Positions 1-10,960 of a stretch of DNA of 64,000 bases are shown piece by piece. Under the pieces are notes generated by a model. The model made no database searches and was not told where the DNA came from. It saw only the letters and a program-made list of their open reading frames with translations. Numbering within the stretch: the first letter of the stretch is position 1; every line of letters starts with the position of its first letter. Location of the stretch: NCBI GenBank assembly GCA_030533445.1, contig CM060081.1:17981155-18045154 (forward strand), given 5' to 3'. Made by a program: the position numbers and the translations under genes. Origin of the DNA: Cyprinodon diabolis (taxonomy: Eukaryota > Chordata > Actinopteri > Cyprinodontiformes > Cyprinodontidae).

Positions 1-576
1 ATGCGGTGGCAAAATGCATAAGGTATGGTAATGGCTACAACGGCCACAACTCAAAGTTATTCATTCTGCTGCACCTATATTTGCTTAATTAATCCAGCCA
101 AAAGGATGCATCCTAATTTACATTAGGTTAATTGATTGGTTTAAATACATCTGTTCTATTTGTAAAGGTGAATATTTCTGTACATCTACCCACTCAATTA
201 TCATGTTTAGTTATTAATCATCATTATTAAATCTTGTTTCTTTAAGTGTTATTCTGAGTTTTCCCACTAAAAAGATGGCTATCAGAGCACCCAGACCAGC
301 TGAACTAGACCTACTTAGAAACCGCGACCAGCTCATTCTGAGGAGGACGAATCTTCTAACTTATTTAGCTTAAGTTATTTTTTTGTGTTCAACTAATGAT
401 TTGCATTTAAAGTTTAATGTGTATTGAATTCCATCCTTGCTAAGTTAAACTTAACTTAACTGCAATGTTGTTTTTTGCTTGTAGATTGTTGTCTGATTGT
501 TTTGTTACCCCTATTGTGTTATAACGGTTTGATCAGCTAGAGTATATGTACACCTTTTGTTTATAAGATCAATTAT
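1..576. other. AT-rich non-coding DNA, nothing recognised
   Basis: No open frame, repeat boundary or RNA gene could be supported in this stretch. It is ordinary AT-rich sequence leading up to a probable solo LTR. Confidence 0.4.
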
Positions 577-580
577 GTTG

Positions 581-1198
581 TGTTTCTCCAGGCAGTTGAT
601 TTCTTTACATTTTTGCCTGAGTTACATTTTGTTTTTCTCATGATCCTGGCGCTGATGACCTGCTTAATGGTTAATTCCATTCACCTAGCTCCACCCAGTT
701 GCTCATTACTGGTGAGAGTTGCTTGCTTACGACCCTGGATCTGTCTCCAAACACCGACTTGGATTTACCTTTGGTACCTCTTTGATCTCTGATCTTCTGT
801 CCTGGACTCCTGTTTAACTCATTGACACCGCCTTCTGGAAACTCCCGCTTTCTCTCGTCTGCTTGCTTCTGCTTGTCGGCCAGTTCAGCAGTCTTCTTCG
901 GTTCGGCTCCTGGAACTCTCTGTGCGGCATCCGCTGCATGCTGTGGGAAATCATCCTGCTGGATTCCACTTCTTCCTCTAGACTCAGCCTGAACTTTAAA
1001 ACCAGTGACTCACACGCTCGTAATCGTCCTCTGTCAGATTTATGTTGTCACTAGCCTAAGTTTTCCCTCTACAGAGATTCCGGCCTTTTTTGTCCTAGCT
1101 GCTGAGTCGCAGATTCAACATGTCGTCAGTTAACGCTATTATAAATAACATCAGTCTATCTGCTTGAAATTCTGGGTCCAAAGTTCTAAGTTCTGACA
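581..1198 (+). mobile_element. Probable solo LTR (4-bp target duplication)
   Basis: The block starts TGTTTCTCC and ends GTTCTGACA, so it has the TG...CA ends of an LTR, and it is flanked by GTTG at 577-580 and 1199-1202. The pyrimidine-rich body (about 780-960) and the ending 'ctgggtccaaagttc...tgaca' resemble the 3' end of fish Ty3/gypsy-type LTRs. No internal region is attached on either side, so a solo LTR left by recombination is the simplest reading. A 4-bp match can occur by chance, so the exact ends are uncertain. The short open frames inside it (580-792, 863-1054) have no coding features. Confidence 0.45.
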
Positions 1199-1238
1199 GT
1201 TGCCCTGACCTTATGAGCCCTTTATTTTGTTCATTTAA

Positions 1239-1330
1239 AGCTACAGTGTGTTATTATTAGCTACATCTACTGGTCAGACTGCATGGATGAATGGTCAGAC
1301 AACAGCAGCAACATGAACTGCCGAAACTGA
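1239..1330 (+). mobile_element. End of a TTAA-type MITE (fragment)
   Basis: TTAA at 1235-1238 is followed by AGCTACAGTGTGTTATTA. This closely matches the left end of the element at 37335 (AGCTACAGTGTGTAATTTTC), including the nearby 'gtc(c)agactgca' and 'cagcaacatgaac'. The opposite end (TTACACACTGCAGCT-TTAA in the other copy) is not found downstream, because the sequence changes into a SINE-like repeat at about 1335. This is therefore a truncated copy. TTAA targets are used by piggyBac and Kolobok-type elements; the superfamily is not determined here. Confidence 0.6.
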
Positions 1331-1334
1331 GTAC

Positions 1335-1450
1335 AGTTATCAGAGAGAACCCATGCATGCACGGGGAGAACATGCAAACTACAAAAAGAAAGACCCCAGG
1401 CTGGGAATTGAACCCAAAAACTTCTTCCTCCAAGGCAACAGGGCTAATGG
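1335..1450 (-). repeat. SINE-like repeat fragment (tRNA-like head)
   Basis: Contains 'gcatgcacggggagaacatgcaaact' followed by 'gggaattgaaccc' and 'aaggcaacagggct'. The same order occurs in the longer copy at 20398-20750. Read on the minus strand, 'gggttcaattccc' resembles a tRNA-type B box. Diverged and partial, it cannot be a functional tRNA gene. Confidence 0.55.
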
Positions 1451-1557
1451 AAGTCTTTTTTGTTGCTCAGTTATCTCAGACATATTAAAGGTAAAGTTGT
1501 TATAGGTATTGTTTAACAACTTCAATCAAAAAAAGATCATGTGAATTTCTAACCTTC

Positions 1558-1690
1558 TCATAGATTAGAATAGAATAGAATTCAACTTTATTGTCATTCC
1601 ACTGTCACAAGTACAGAGCAACGAAATTAATTCTCTGCATTTAACCCATCCCCTTGAGGAGCAGTGGGCTGCCATTGTGCGGCGCCCTCA
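1558..1690 (-). repeat. Interspersed repeat 3' end with (TTCTA)n tail
   Basis: On the minus strand this reads '...gtgacagtggaatgacaataaagttgaattctattctattcta'. An AATAAA signal followed by a short tandem pentamer is typical of the 3' end of L2/CR1-type LINEs or their SINEs in fish. The family assignment is from memory of the pattern only. Confidence 0.5.
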
Positions 1691-4360
1691 TAATATACAT
1701 TAACATTTGTCTTTCCAGAAAACAAATTCATCTCCTACAAAAACCCCATATGAAAACATTTTTCTCTTAAAACACAGCTACTTTATTTTTGAAAACCGGA
1801 AGTCCAGCTCAGAATACTTCCAGCATTACTGCCTCATCTAGAACTGTGTACACGGATGTCAGGAATTGAGATTTGTGCAACAATCCAAACTTCGTATTCT
1901 CTGGCTCACTTGCTATCTGTTGCTGCTCTACTCTGTACAATGGATGCTTCCTGAGAATGCCAAGAAACGTCTGAAGAGTAAGAATGTAACATTGCCTCTG
2001 AAATATGCTCTTCCTGCCTTGCGACAGGAAAATAAGGTATTGACCTAATCTGTTAAATCCATGTCCAACTGAGCTCTTTGAGCTTCCGTCACCACGTTAA
2101 GTTGAAGTAAACATAGCTTTCCAAACCTGTTGGGTTAGTTTAACCTCTGCTTCCAGCCATGATTTGATTGTTGATATAGTGAGTCATTACAGGTAAGCAC
2201 ACAAGAGTGTCTCAGATTGAACTTAATCACACTGCTTTTAAAACTGAGACTATTAGCATTCAAGTTTTAAAATAAACATATTTTAACCTAAATGTAGTGT
2301 CAAGAGCTTAGTTTTAAAACTAACTTGACAAAGATCAACTCAGTGTAAAACTAAGAAGGTGTTATTTCTGAATGCAGCAACAGCTAGCATACAGTAATCA
2401 TCCCGCTCACTAATGGCTACACTATATAAATAGCGAGCCAGGGCTAAAACAAAAAGGAAGTATCACAACCCAGACAAAAAGATTATCTCTTAGTATCTAA
2501 CAAATCCCACAGTCTGGTCTAGTCTGGCCTGTCAAAAAAAGTATATATGAATACAAAATTAAAATACTCACAAATCTGATTAGTACAAATTCAAAAATGT
2601 TCCTATATATATAAACCATTAAATCCAAGTACACAATTCAGATGGACACGGTAACACGTGAACAAAATGACAGTTGCTCACAAATCAAGTTGCGAGTGCA
2701 CTAAGCTTTTTGAGACACATTTCACCCTTGTGGAGGGCTAACTGATTTGTGGGTACCTACATGGTGACTTTAAATGCAGTTTAACGCCTTTTCTTCCAGA
2801 ACTTGTTTCACACGATACTTGTGTCAAAATGGCAAAGAGGATTTTCTTTCGAAAATCGGATAACTTATTTATAACATATGCACCTAAATCTACTTTTTAT
2901 TGTTCTATGGTTGTGTATTTACATGCTTTTTTGTGCTTTGCAAATTGAATTGCTATGTTAAAAGAAATGGCCTCTAGTAGGGAGTATATTTTAGGACATC
3001 CTCCTTTCTCATGAAAGCATTTGTCAGTTCTCAGGAGAAATGTTGTCAGTTCTCAGAAAAAAAAGTGTTAAGTCCTTTGGAAAAAGGTTGTCAGTCCTCA
3101 GGTATCAGAAAACTCTGGAGATCTTTTTTTAAATTTGGTAAAAATATTAACAACAGGGAAGATATTTCAGTTTAACAAAGTAACATTCCCACCTACAAAC
3201 ACCTTCAATGTTTATTTTGGGTATAAATCGAAATATATTGATTTGTTATCTACATTTTTTGGCATCATTGCCCACAATTTCTGTCTGAGATGACCAATCC
3301 ACGTTTACCCGCAATGACTAATTTTAAAGGGATGATCATGTGGGACATTGGAGCAAAAGTACCAGCAGGCTGGAGTATCTGGTTTGAATGCGTCAGAACT
3401 TTATATGAATTTTTAATTAGATCAGATTTGTGTGTATATATATTTTTTGTATTCATTATATCTTTGTATTTGTATTTAAGCACATTTACAAGTACCTGAA
3501 GTTATGCACAAAATCTTATTTACAAATAACAAAAACTTACAAATCCCCCATTAAAATCACAAATAAATTTTGAGTTAAAACTTTCTCCTTACAAATGTAG
3601 CCTAGTGGCAGCCATTGTTGATCTCTGCCATGCTGAAAGGAGTAACTCATGTGGCTGTAAGTAAGACTGTAGGTATGAGCCAAAGGAAACCACACATACC
3701 TGCCTTTCAGTATCAGGTACAAATATCTTAGCAAGATTCCAATATAGATGGAATGAACGGATGTGCAAACCTGTGCTCAATATTATCTATGAGCCATCTG
3801 CAACTGTGGCATTTCAGGATGTGTGAACACTTTGATGTCCTTCAGGACAATAACCCCCCATTCCCTGAAGTGTACAACAAAGCAAAATTACATGCCTGCA
3901 TGGCAGTACTGAGGCTGACGAGAAACTTAGTAACCTTGTATTTCCAGTGCTGTTGAAACCCATCGTCTTTATGTGAGTTTTGTGTTGTCTGCAGTAATGC
4001 TTCAGGGGCTGTGGGTTCTGCATGTCTGGGCTGCTCAGTTTCTCATTTTTTAGACTCAACATTGTGGAGGGCACTTACAGTTAAATTATGATCTAAGATT
4101 TTTTTTTGCTTTTGAAAAATAAATAAAAAGGAAATAAGTGCCAAAAACACACACACTCACACAAAAACTCCAATTGTTGGTTTTGTTTCCATATCTAGCT
4201 TGTAAAAGTTACTTTGCAAACCTGACTTCCATGTTTGTCTGTCTGTTGCTGCATTTGGGTGTGAACTGAAAAATTAGGATTGCATGATGTGAAGGGAGTG
4301 TCTGCGGGACTGAACACTGAGTGCCTCTGGGATGTTTTCAGTAACATTGGTCTCTGGTGA
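1691..4360. other. AT-rich non-coding DNA, nothing recognised
   Basis: No gene or element boundary could be supported. Open frames here are short, overlap on both strands and lack domain signatures. Confidence 0.4.
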
Positions 4361-4395
4361 TATCAAATGTGTCAAAGAATTTGACACATTTGATA
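4361..4395. repeat. Perfect short hairpin (16-bp arms, 3-nt loop)
   Basis: TATCAAATGTGTCAAA at 4361-4376 is followed by GAA and then its exact reverse complement at 4380-4395. This is a small perfect inverted repeat in otherwise unremarkable DNA. No element ends surround it. Confidence 0.85.
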
Positions 4396-4654
4396 GTTGG
4401 TAGTTATAGATTTAATTACAGAATGTAAGAAAATTACTGTGGAACTTGATGATTAGTGTCGACCAATGAGTTGAAAGACTCCTTTCTGTCAGAGAAAATG
4501 AAAGAGTGAGGTAGGAAAATCCTAGCTTTTCACCATTCATCTTAACCACGTGTCAAACTTAAGGACTGCAGGGGAAGCAGAGAGAGTATAAATGTCATAT
4601 TGTAACATATTTTCATTTAAAGTGTTGAAAGTGTCTAAAACTGACAAAAAAGGA

Positions 4655-4676
4655 GGGGGGGGGGGGGGGGGGGGGG
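4655..4676. repeat. Poly-G tract (22 G)
   Basis: An uninterrupted run of about 22 G. The length is prone to sequencing and replication error, so the exact count should not be trusted. Confidence 0.8.
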
Positions 4677-5400
4677 TTACATTATAATACCATAGTACTG
4701 TGCTCTTTGTAAATAAAATGATTGAACAAAAATGTAAATTTTTACAACTACAAGCAATAATTTTTAGAACTTGATAGTGCTGAAGTAGCCCGATATATAA
4801 AGAGTTTGACACCTCTGACAGTGGAGAAATCTGATGCAATTGATTCTTATGTTAATGTAAATCATCAACAAGTTCACCAGCTAAAACAATTACTGGAGTT
4901 ATTCAGAGAAACCTGTGCATAGTGATTGATGAGCATGTCAACTATAGATGCTCGTTTGTATAGTGTTTTTTACTTTTTCATGTCCCTCACACTGAGCATG
5001 CATGTACTGTAGTGATAGTGTAGAGGAAAAACTCTCCAGCAAAAAAGGAACAGGAACAGAAGGTGATTTGCAGCCTTGTGTAGAGGCTGACTTGGAGTTT
5101 AAAAAGGCTAATCCATGAATACTTTTTAATGTTAGAGAAAATAATGCCAAACTAGCTCCATAAGTGGCTCTTTGTAGGAAAGGACAGCTGGACATCAACT
5201 CCCAAGAAAGCACAGCAAAGTGTGTATTCCTGCAGCAGCTGAAAAAATTCAACCTGCCAAGGATAATGATGTTGCAGTTCTACTCCTCCATCATTGAGTC
5301 CACCGACACCTCCTCCATCACCATCTTAGAGCTGGTGCCATCGCCAAGGACCAGGCAGACTGCAGCGTGTCAACCAGTCTGCAAGAAAGGTGATTGGCTG

Positions 5401-6147
5401 TGTTACGGCCCCCTGTATGTCTAGGGAAATGGGGGCATGAACATATAGGCAGAAACTGGTAAGTTCATATAAAATTGTTACTTATTTGGTAACAAGAGGT
5501 GCAAGCAATAAACAAACAAAAGGAGGGTGGTTGAGGGTGCCGTGAAAATAACAAATAAAAGAGATCCTCAAAAGGAGGATTGTGCCTAACTACAGATTTA
5601 AACCAAAAGGGGATTCTTACTAAAAAAACACAGAGAGCACAGCACCCAATACACCTAATGTAAATAACAAAGAAAAAACTCAGTGATGCAATCAGTCCAG
5701 ACTCTGGCCCTACCTCCACCCTCTTTCTAGCATCAAGCTAGTAAAGATTGCACATAAGCCAAACACAACAAAATACTTGACACAAGCTACTAAGTACAAA
5801 CCCCAAATGGGTAACCAAAAAGATAAGTGACCTACTCCACTAAAACAAACAAGCAGCTGCTAACCTACAATGTTTGGTTCACACGAGGCACACAAGTCAA
5901 CTGGCTGTGACAAGCTTCCTCAATCAACAGGTCTCCTTATCAGCAGGAGGTGATTGCAGGTGGTGATGAGCCATTGGTTGAAGGTGGAACTGAGGGAGCC
6001 AATGGATGGGACTGAAGTCAGATCCCCAGAAACCAGGAAGTAGGCGGGTCTTTGCACAGGGCCATGCAGCCTACTTAGTAGAGGTGAGAAAGAGGGAAAA
6101 TAAAGAAAATAAAGGGAAACACAAATATGATGGCGACAGCCGTAACA
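5401..6147. mobile_element. Solo LTR inserted in the L2-like LINE
   Basis: The insert begins TGTTACGGCCCC and ends GGCGACAGCCGTAACA. It therefore has TG...CA ends and an inverted TGTTACGG/CCGTAACA pair. GCTG is present on both sides (5397-5400 and 6148-6151), and removing one copy plus the insert restores the LINE reading frame. No gag or pol is present, so it is a solo LTR of 747 bp. Orientation is not certain: the minus strand has the pyrimidine-rich start usual for a U3 region, but an AATAAA lies on the plus strand near 5508. Confidence 0.75.
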
Positions 6148-6473
6148 GCTGCAATCTTCCATCTCTCCAGGATCTGTACCCCTCTAGGACTACGAGGCAT
6201 GCAGGGAAGATTGTGGCTTATTCCTCACACCCCAGCCACAACCATATTCAGTCTCTTCCCTTTGGCAGGAGGCTGCAGTCCATCAGGACCAAAACCTCAC
6301 ACCACAAGATCAGTTTCTTCCCATCCGCTACCAGCCTTATCAGCAAGGCCCAGAGACCCCTGTGACACTGACACTGCCTCTCTCCCTCCCCTGTTCAGAA
6401 TCTAGAAGCTACACCAACGTAGCATCTCCAGACCTTCTACGTTACATTAACACACAGTCTACTGTGTATACAT

Positions 6474-6476
<3 letters not shown>

Positions 6477-6522
<46 letters not shown>
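6477..6522. repeat. (TA)n microsatellite
   Basis: About 23 TA units, lying inside the 3' untranslated part of the L2-like LINE. Confidence 0.95.
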
Positions 6523-6526
<4 letters not shown>

Positions 6527-7104
6527 GTCTTCACCATCAACACCAAGTGAAAACTAACTTGGCAAAAAAACTTGATTCTGATTCTGAAAGAAACACAAGC
6601 AAGTGAGCTCTAAACCAGTTTTCAAGTCAAGAAGATGAAAGTGCCATTGTCTTGCAGAGAAACAGAGCTAGACATTAAAAAATCTAAAATGTAAGTTGTT
6701 GGTTGCAGCAGCCTGCCTCCATCCAGGACAGTGTCACCGCTGAACAGTGTGCCAAGCCTAAGCGCCAAGCCAGATATAACTAGTATGACAACAAAAGGTG
6801 AATTAATAGATAATGCAAAATTGGAGAGTAGAAATGCAACATAGAAAAGTGAGGAAAAGTGTCCCTATGTACCCCCCCCCCCAAAAAAAAAAAAAATGTT
6901 CAAAAAGCCAGAAATGGATGCAAGTAATGAGAATGCCCGGGACCCCAGTATTGTAGTGTAGACCACACCAATCAAGAACAACGAGTACTGGGACAAGTCC
7001 AAGACATTTAGAGTCAAAGACCAAGACAATACCAAGACATTTAGAAGTCTTGGTTGGATCTGAGATTATTTTGTATATATTGAAATCCTTGATCTGTTCT
7101 GGCT

Positions 7105-7224
7105 GCGATGAACTGTCGACTTGGCCAGGGTGTACCCTCGCCTGTAGACAGCTGGACCAGCACCAGCACCCCTCATGACCCCACTTGGGATTAAGCGTGT
7201 AAGAAAATGGATGGATGGATGGAT
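7105..7224 (+). repeat. 3' part of the SINE-like repeat with (GGAT)n tail
   Basis: 'ccagggtgtaccctcgcctg' through 'gggattaagcgtgtaagaaaatggatggatggatgg'. The same phrase occurs in reverse orientation in the repeat at 20398 ('atccatcc...gggtacaccctgg'). The tail is four GGAT units. This is the opposite end of the repeat from the tRNA-like head seen at 1335. Confidence 0.65.
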
Positions 7225-7253
7225 CTGTTCTGGTTTAACAGCATTCTGCACAA

Positions 7254-7440
7254 CAGTGTAGTTTTCGTCAACAATGACGAAATTATTTCATTGACGCTCC
7301 TTTTTTTTCATGACGGTAATGACAACTGACGGGCAAAACTTTGAACTTTGATGACGAGAACTTGACGACTCATGGGTTTGAGTTTTCGTCAACAAGATGA
7401 GACTAAATAAAATGTTAGCCGGTGACTGATCAGATGTTTA
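7254..7440 (+). mobile_element. hAT-like MITE end (fragment)
   Basis: Starts CAGTGTAGTTTTCGTCAACAATGACG, with repeated 'gtcaac' and 'tgacg' motifs (for example 'gagttttcgtcaacaagatgag' near 7380). The CAGTG start is typical of hAT termini and the internal repeats resemble hAT subterminal transposase sites. No matching right end was found, so the boundaries are approximate. Confidence 0.45.
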
Positions 7441-7956
7441 AATTTTCATATTTCCTTCCAATGTTTAATTAAGAATGGCAAATATAAAATAAAAACTATG
7501 TAAAAAGAAAATTCAGTTACAATTTAGAGAGGAAATAATCCATCCAGTGTTTATACCTGTTTAATCTTAAAAGATTAGGGGCTGGGATTCATCTACAGAA
7601 GCTCAAAGTAGAATTAGATTTGGGGCCCATCTTTCTGTTTAGAACATCACCGCCATTAATGCAGATTTGGTTAAATCTGGGAGAGGTGGTTAAGTTCAAT
7701 TATCCGAGCTTGAATTTATTATTTATTAAAAGCATTATCATTCTGAAGAAAATCTCATATCTCTAGCCTGTGATGGAAATCAAGCACATTTCGTATTTTC
7801 TTGATTGTTTAATATGCTCATGCTTTGGGCCTACTCTTGTAATGAAGATTAATTGAGGGACAAGCCAAACACAACCTGAAATTAAGATAATGCATTTTTT
7901 GGCTTGATAGTTAACCCTTAAATGTAACCATGATGATAACTAGGCTTTTGTTGTAG

Positions 7957-8310
7957 CTAGTGTTGCACCGATACCAGTATTGGGCGGGGCCCGATCCAGC
8001 AATAAATTGGTGGTATCGGGCACCGATACCGTTTTGAGAGCAAAAAGTTTATTCAACTATTGTCACCCATTCCACCAAAGCAATAAAAAGTTCTATCGGA
8101 TACACTTTGAATAAGTCTTTTTCCTGCTTCACAACGGTAGGTAGCAGCTTGACAAAGCCATTATTTTACATCGAAGTGGTATGCAGTTCTTCATATATAC
8201 ACACACACACATAAATTTCAAACAGATGGTATCGGTATAGATATCGGTCAATACTGCACAGCCAGGTATCAGGTATTGGGACTAAAAAAATGGAATCGTT
8301 GCAATACTAG
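7957..8310. mobile_element. MITE with 'TTGCACCGATACC' inverted ends
   Basis: Left end CTAGTGTTGCACCGATACC; right end, read in reverse, CTAGTATTGCAACGATTCC. The interior repeats 'ggtatcgg' several times on both strands, as non-autonomous hAT elements often do. It has no coding potential. Target duplication is not clear, because the flanks share only a 'ttgttg' stretch. Confidence 0.65.
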
Positions 8311-8820
8311 TTGTTGCTGGTGGTTGATTGGTCAAACTGGGGGTCTGACGCAGGTTGACCTGACATACTGCAAAATGAGGTAGGCCCCTAATAATTTAAT
8401 AAAGCATAACTGTTCTTTCGTCAGAGTCCTTGACAGAACAATGAAAGACATCCATACTTTCAGTGCATGCAGTTTATAAATACATTTTTTTTTTCAATTG
8501 TTTCAAAACCAATACATTCTGAATAAATGGCAGCACAGAATTATTGCAAGGTTTTAGAAACCAGTAACTAAATTGTATCCCTCTCCAGAGAGAAATATAT
8601 TTCATCAGCTGCAACAACAAAGAGCCACTGTGAAAGAATCTGTTGAGATGTGATCGAAAGAGTCAGCAGACAGCTGGAAAGGTCATCATGATCAGATATC
8701 CTCCCATGCTTACAGGGCACAAATGTTAAAGCATGTCTATAAGAGAACAAATCATTAAGTTTTATACACTTCCAGTAATGATTAGTGATGAATACTGCAG
8801 CAGATCCTACCTACATGGTA
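8311..8820. other. Non-coding DNA between a MITE and the Tc1 element
   Basis: I see no gene or repeat boundary here; a short T-run lies near 8487. Confidence 0.35.
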
Positions 8821-8822
8821 TA

Positions 8823-10413
8823 CAGGTGCTGGTCATAAAATTAGAATATCATGAAAAAGTAGATTGATTTCAGTAATTCCATTTAAAAAGTGAAACTTGT
8901 ATATTATATTCATACATTACATACAAACTCATATATTTCAGATGTTTATTTTGTTTAATTTTGATGATTACAAATGACAACAAATGAAAATCTCAAATTC
9001 ATCATATCAGAAAATTAGAATATTGTGAAAAGGTTCAAAATTGATGGCCCCTGGTGCCACACTCTAATCAGCTAATTAACTCAAACCACCTGCAAAAGCC
9101 TTTAAATGGTCTTTCAGTCTAGTTCTATAGGCTACACAATCATGGGGAAGACTGCTGACTTGACAGTTGTCCAAAAGACGACCATCGACACCTTGCACAA
9201 GGAGGGCAAGACACAAAAGGTCATCGCTAAAGAGGCTGGCTGTTCACAGAGCTCAGTGTCCAAGCACATTAATAGAGAGGCGAAGGGAAGGAAAAGATGT
9301 GGTCGAAAAAAGTGTACAAGCAAGAGAGATAACCGCACCCTGGAGAGGATTGTGAAACAAAACCCATTCAAAAATGTGGGGGAGATTCACAAAGAGTGGA
9401 CTGCAGCTGGAGTGAGTGCTTCAAGAACCACCACACACAGACGTATGAAAGACATGGGTTTCTGCTGTCGCATTCCTTGTGTCAAGCCACTCTTGAACCA
9501 CAGACAGCGTCAGAAGCGTCTTGCCTGGGCTGCTGGTGAGTGGTCCAAAGTCATGTTCTCTGATGAAAGTAAATTTTGCATTTCCTTTGGAAATCAAGGT
9601 CCCAGAGTCTGGAGGAAAAGAAGAGAGGCACTTCATCCACGTTGCTTGAAGTCCAGTGTAAAGTTTCCACAGTCAGTGATGGTTTGGGGTGCCATGTCAT
9701 CTGCTGGTGTTGGTCCATTGTGTTTTCTGAGGTCCAGGGTCAACGCAGCCACATACCAGGAAGTTTTAGAGCACTTCATGCTTCCTGCAGCTGACCAACT
9801 TTTTGGAGATGCAGATTTCATTTTCCAACAGGACTTGGCACCTGCACACAGTGCCAAAGCTACCAGTACCTGGTTGAAGGACCATGGTATCCCTGTTCTT
9901 AATTGGCCAGCAAACTCTCCTGACCTTAACCCCATAGAAAATCTATGGGGTATTGTGAAGAAGAAGATGCAATACACCAGACCCAACAATTCAGAAGAGC
10001 TAAAAGCCACTATTAGAGCAACCTGGGCTATCATAACACCTGAGCAGTGCCACAGACTGATCGACTCCATACCACGCCGCATTGCTGCAGTAATACAGGC
10101 CAAAGGAGGCCCAACTAAATACTGAGTGCTGTACATGCTCATACTTTTTATGTTCATACTTTTCAGTTGGCCAACATTTCTATAAATCCTTTGTTTTTAT
10201 TGGTCTTCAGTAATATTCTAATTTTCTGATATGATGAATTTGAGATTTTCATTTGTTGTCATTTGTAATCATCAAAATGAAACAAAATAAACATCTGAAA
10301 TATATGAGTTTGTATGTAATGTATGAATATAATATACAAGTTTCACTTTTTAAATGGAATTACTGAAATCAATCTACTTTTTCATGATATTCTAATTTTA
10401 TGACCAGCACCTG
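8823..10413 (+). mobile_element. Complete Tc1/mariner (Tc1 clade) transposon
   Basis: The element starts CAGGTGCTGGTCATAAAATT and ends with its reverse complement, flanked by TA at 8821-8822 and 10414-10415, the Tc1 target duplication. The terminal inverted repeats span 8823-9024 and 10212-10413 (202 bp each). By eye they differ at about one position (tttaatttt versus tttcatttt). One transposase ORF lies between them. Total length of about 1.59 kb is normal for Tc1. High repeat identity and an open frame suggest a recent insertion. This subfamily is, to my knowledge, widespread in fish genomes. Confidence 0.97.
9142..10125 (+). CDS. Tc1-type transposase, 327 aa, open frame
   Basis: Cut-and-paste DNA transposase that binds the flanking inverted repeats and excises the element in the nucleus. 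The frame is open from 9106, but MGKTADLTVVQK at 9142 is the usual start in this family. Residues about 6-45 and 65-105 form two helix-turn-helix units of the paired-like DNA-binding domain (CSQSSVSKHI; SASRTTTHRRM). A basic stretch GRKRCGRKK at 49-57 could be a nuclear signal. The catalytic triad is complete: D141 (FSDE), D231 (QQDLAPAH) and E266 (PDLNPIENLWG), with exactly 34 residues between D231 and E266, so DD34E. It is about ten residues shorter than usual; the gap seems to lie before 'EWSKVMFSDE' (residues 129-132), just outside the catalytic core. Activity is possible but not shown. Confidence 0.95.
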   Translation: MGKTADLTVVQKTTIDTLHKEGKTQKVIAKEAGCSQSSVSKHINREAKGRKRCGRKKCTSKRDNRTLERIVKQNPFKNVGEIHKEWTAAGVSASRTTTHRRMKDMGFCCRIPCVKPLLNHRQRQKRLAWAAGEWSKVMFSDESKFCISFGNQGPRVWRKRREALHPRCLKSSVKFPQSVMVWGAMSSAGVGPLCFLRSRVNAATYQEVLEHFMLPAADQLFGDADFIFQQDLAPAHSAKATSTWLKDHGIPVLNWPANSPDLNPIENLWGIVKKKMQYTRPNNSEELKATIRATWAIITPEQCHRLIDSIPRRIAAVIQAKGGPTKY

Positions 10414-10855
10414 TATAAGCAGGTTCTGTGAAGGCTCATGTTAATACAGAGGCTCCCCATGCTCCCTTAAATACCATCAACATGACTTCCAACCGTTTTC
10501 AGCTCAGATTTAGAACTGCGGGCCCTGTTAGTAAAACACTGCTGAAAATATTGATGGCTACCATTGCTGTCACATAAAAGTAGGACGCTTCATTAAAGAG
10601 TCCTCTGCATGAACCTTCGGAACTATAAACCGTTTTGGTTTCTTGGCTTGGCTGGGTTTCTACTTCAGACTTAAAGCCTTTTGTCTTTAACTCATGTCAT
10701 CTATTAGAAGTGTCAGAAAAAGAGGATTTAACAGCACATTTACTTGCTGGCTTACCACATTCACTTAAAGCATGGATCTACTTTTGGGATTGAAGTATCA
10801 ATGACTCTTCGAAGAAAAATAGATAAATTCTCACGTCAATTGGTCCAGTCTCGAA

Positions 10856-10858
<3 letters not shown>

Positions 10859-10949
<91 letters not shown>

Positions 10950-10960
10950 TAGATAGATAG
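10859..10960. repeat. (AT)n then (GATA)n microsatellite
   Basis: About 43 AT units followed by three to four GATA units. Open frames across it read as alternating Tyr/Ile and are artefacts. Confidence 0.95.

Larger units (their letters stand above)
5164..6590 (+). pseudogene. L2-like LINE 3' end, split by a solo LTR
   Basis: The translation from 5164 contains 'CVFLQQLKKFNLPRIMM' and 'FYSSIIES', the carboxy-terminal region that follows the reverse transcriptase in L2/Rex1-type fish LINEs. It is interrupted at 5400 and resumes at 6148 with 'CNLPSLQDLYPSRTTRHAGKI' (one residue longer in the sequence than usually quoted) and 'GRRLQSIRTKTSHHK'. Removing the insert restores 'VIGCNLPSLQDLY', so the two halves were once one frame. 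The end, 'cttgattctgattctga' at about 6568-6586, is a typical L2 3' tail. An (AT)n tract at 6477-6522 lies in the 3' UTR. There is no RT core, so it is a 5'-truncated dead copy. Confidence 0.75.

Noticed and set aside
6006..6120. Host gene fused to LINE peptide (frame 6006-6365)
   Set aside because: The first part is LTR sequence and the rest is LINE; the fusion is an accident of the insertion boundary at 6147.
9633..10157. Long minus-strand open frame (174 codons) over the Tc1 element
   Set aside because: It is the antisense shadow of the transposase; the plus frame holds the DD34E residues and the antisense one has no family features.
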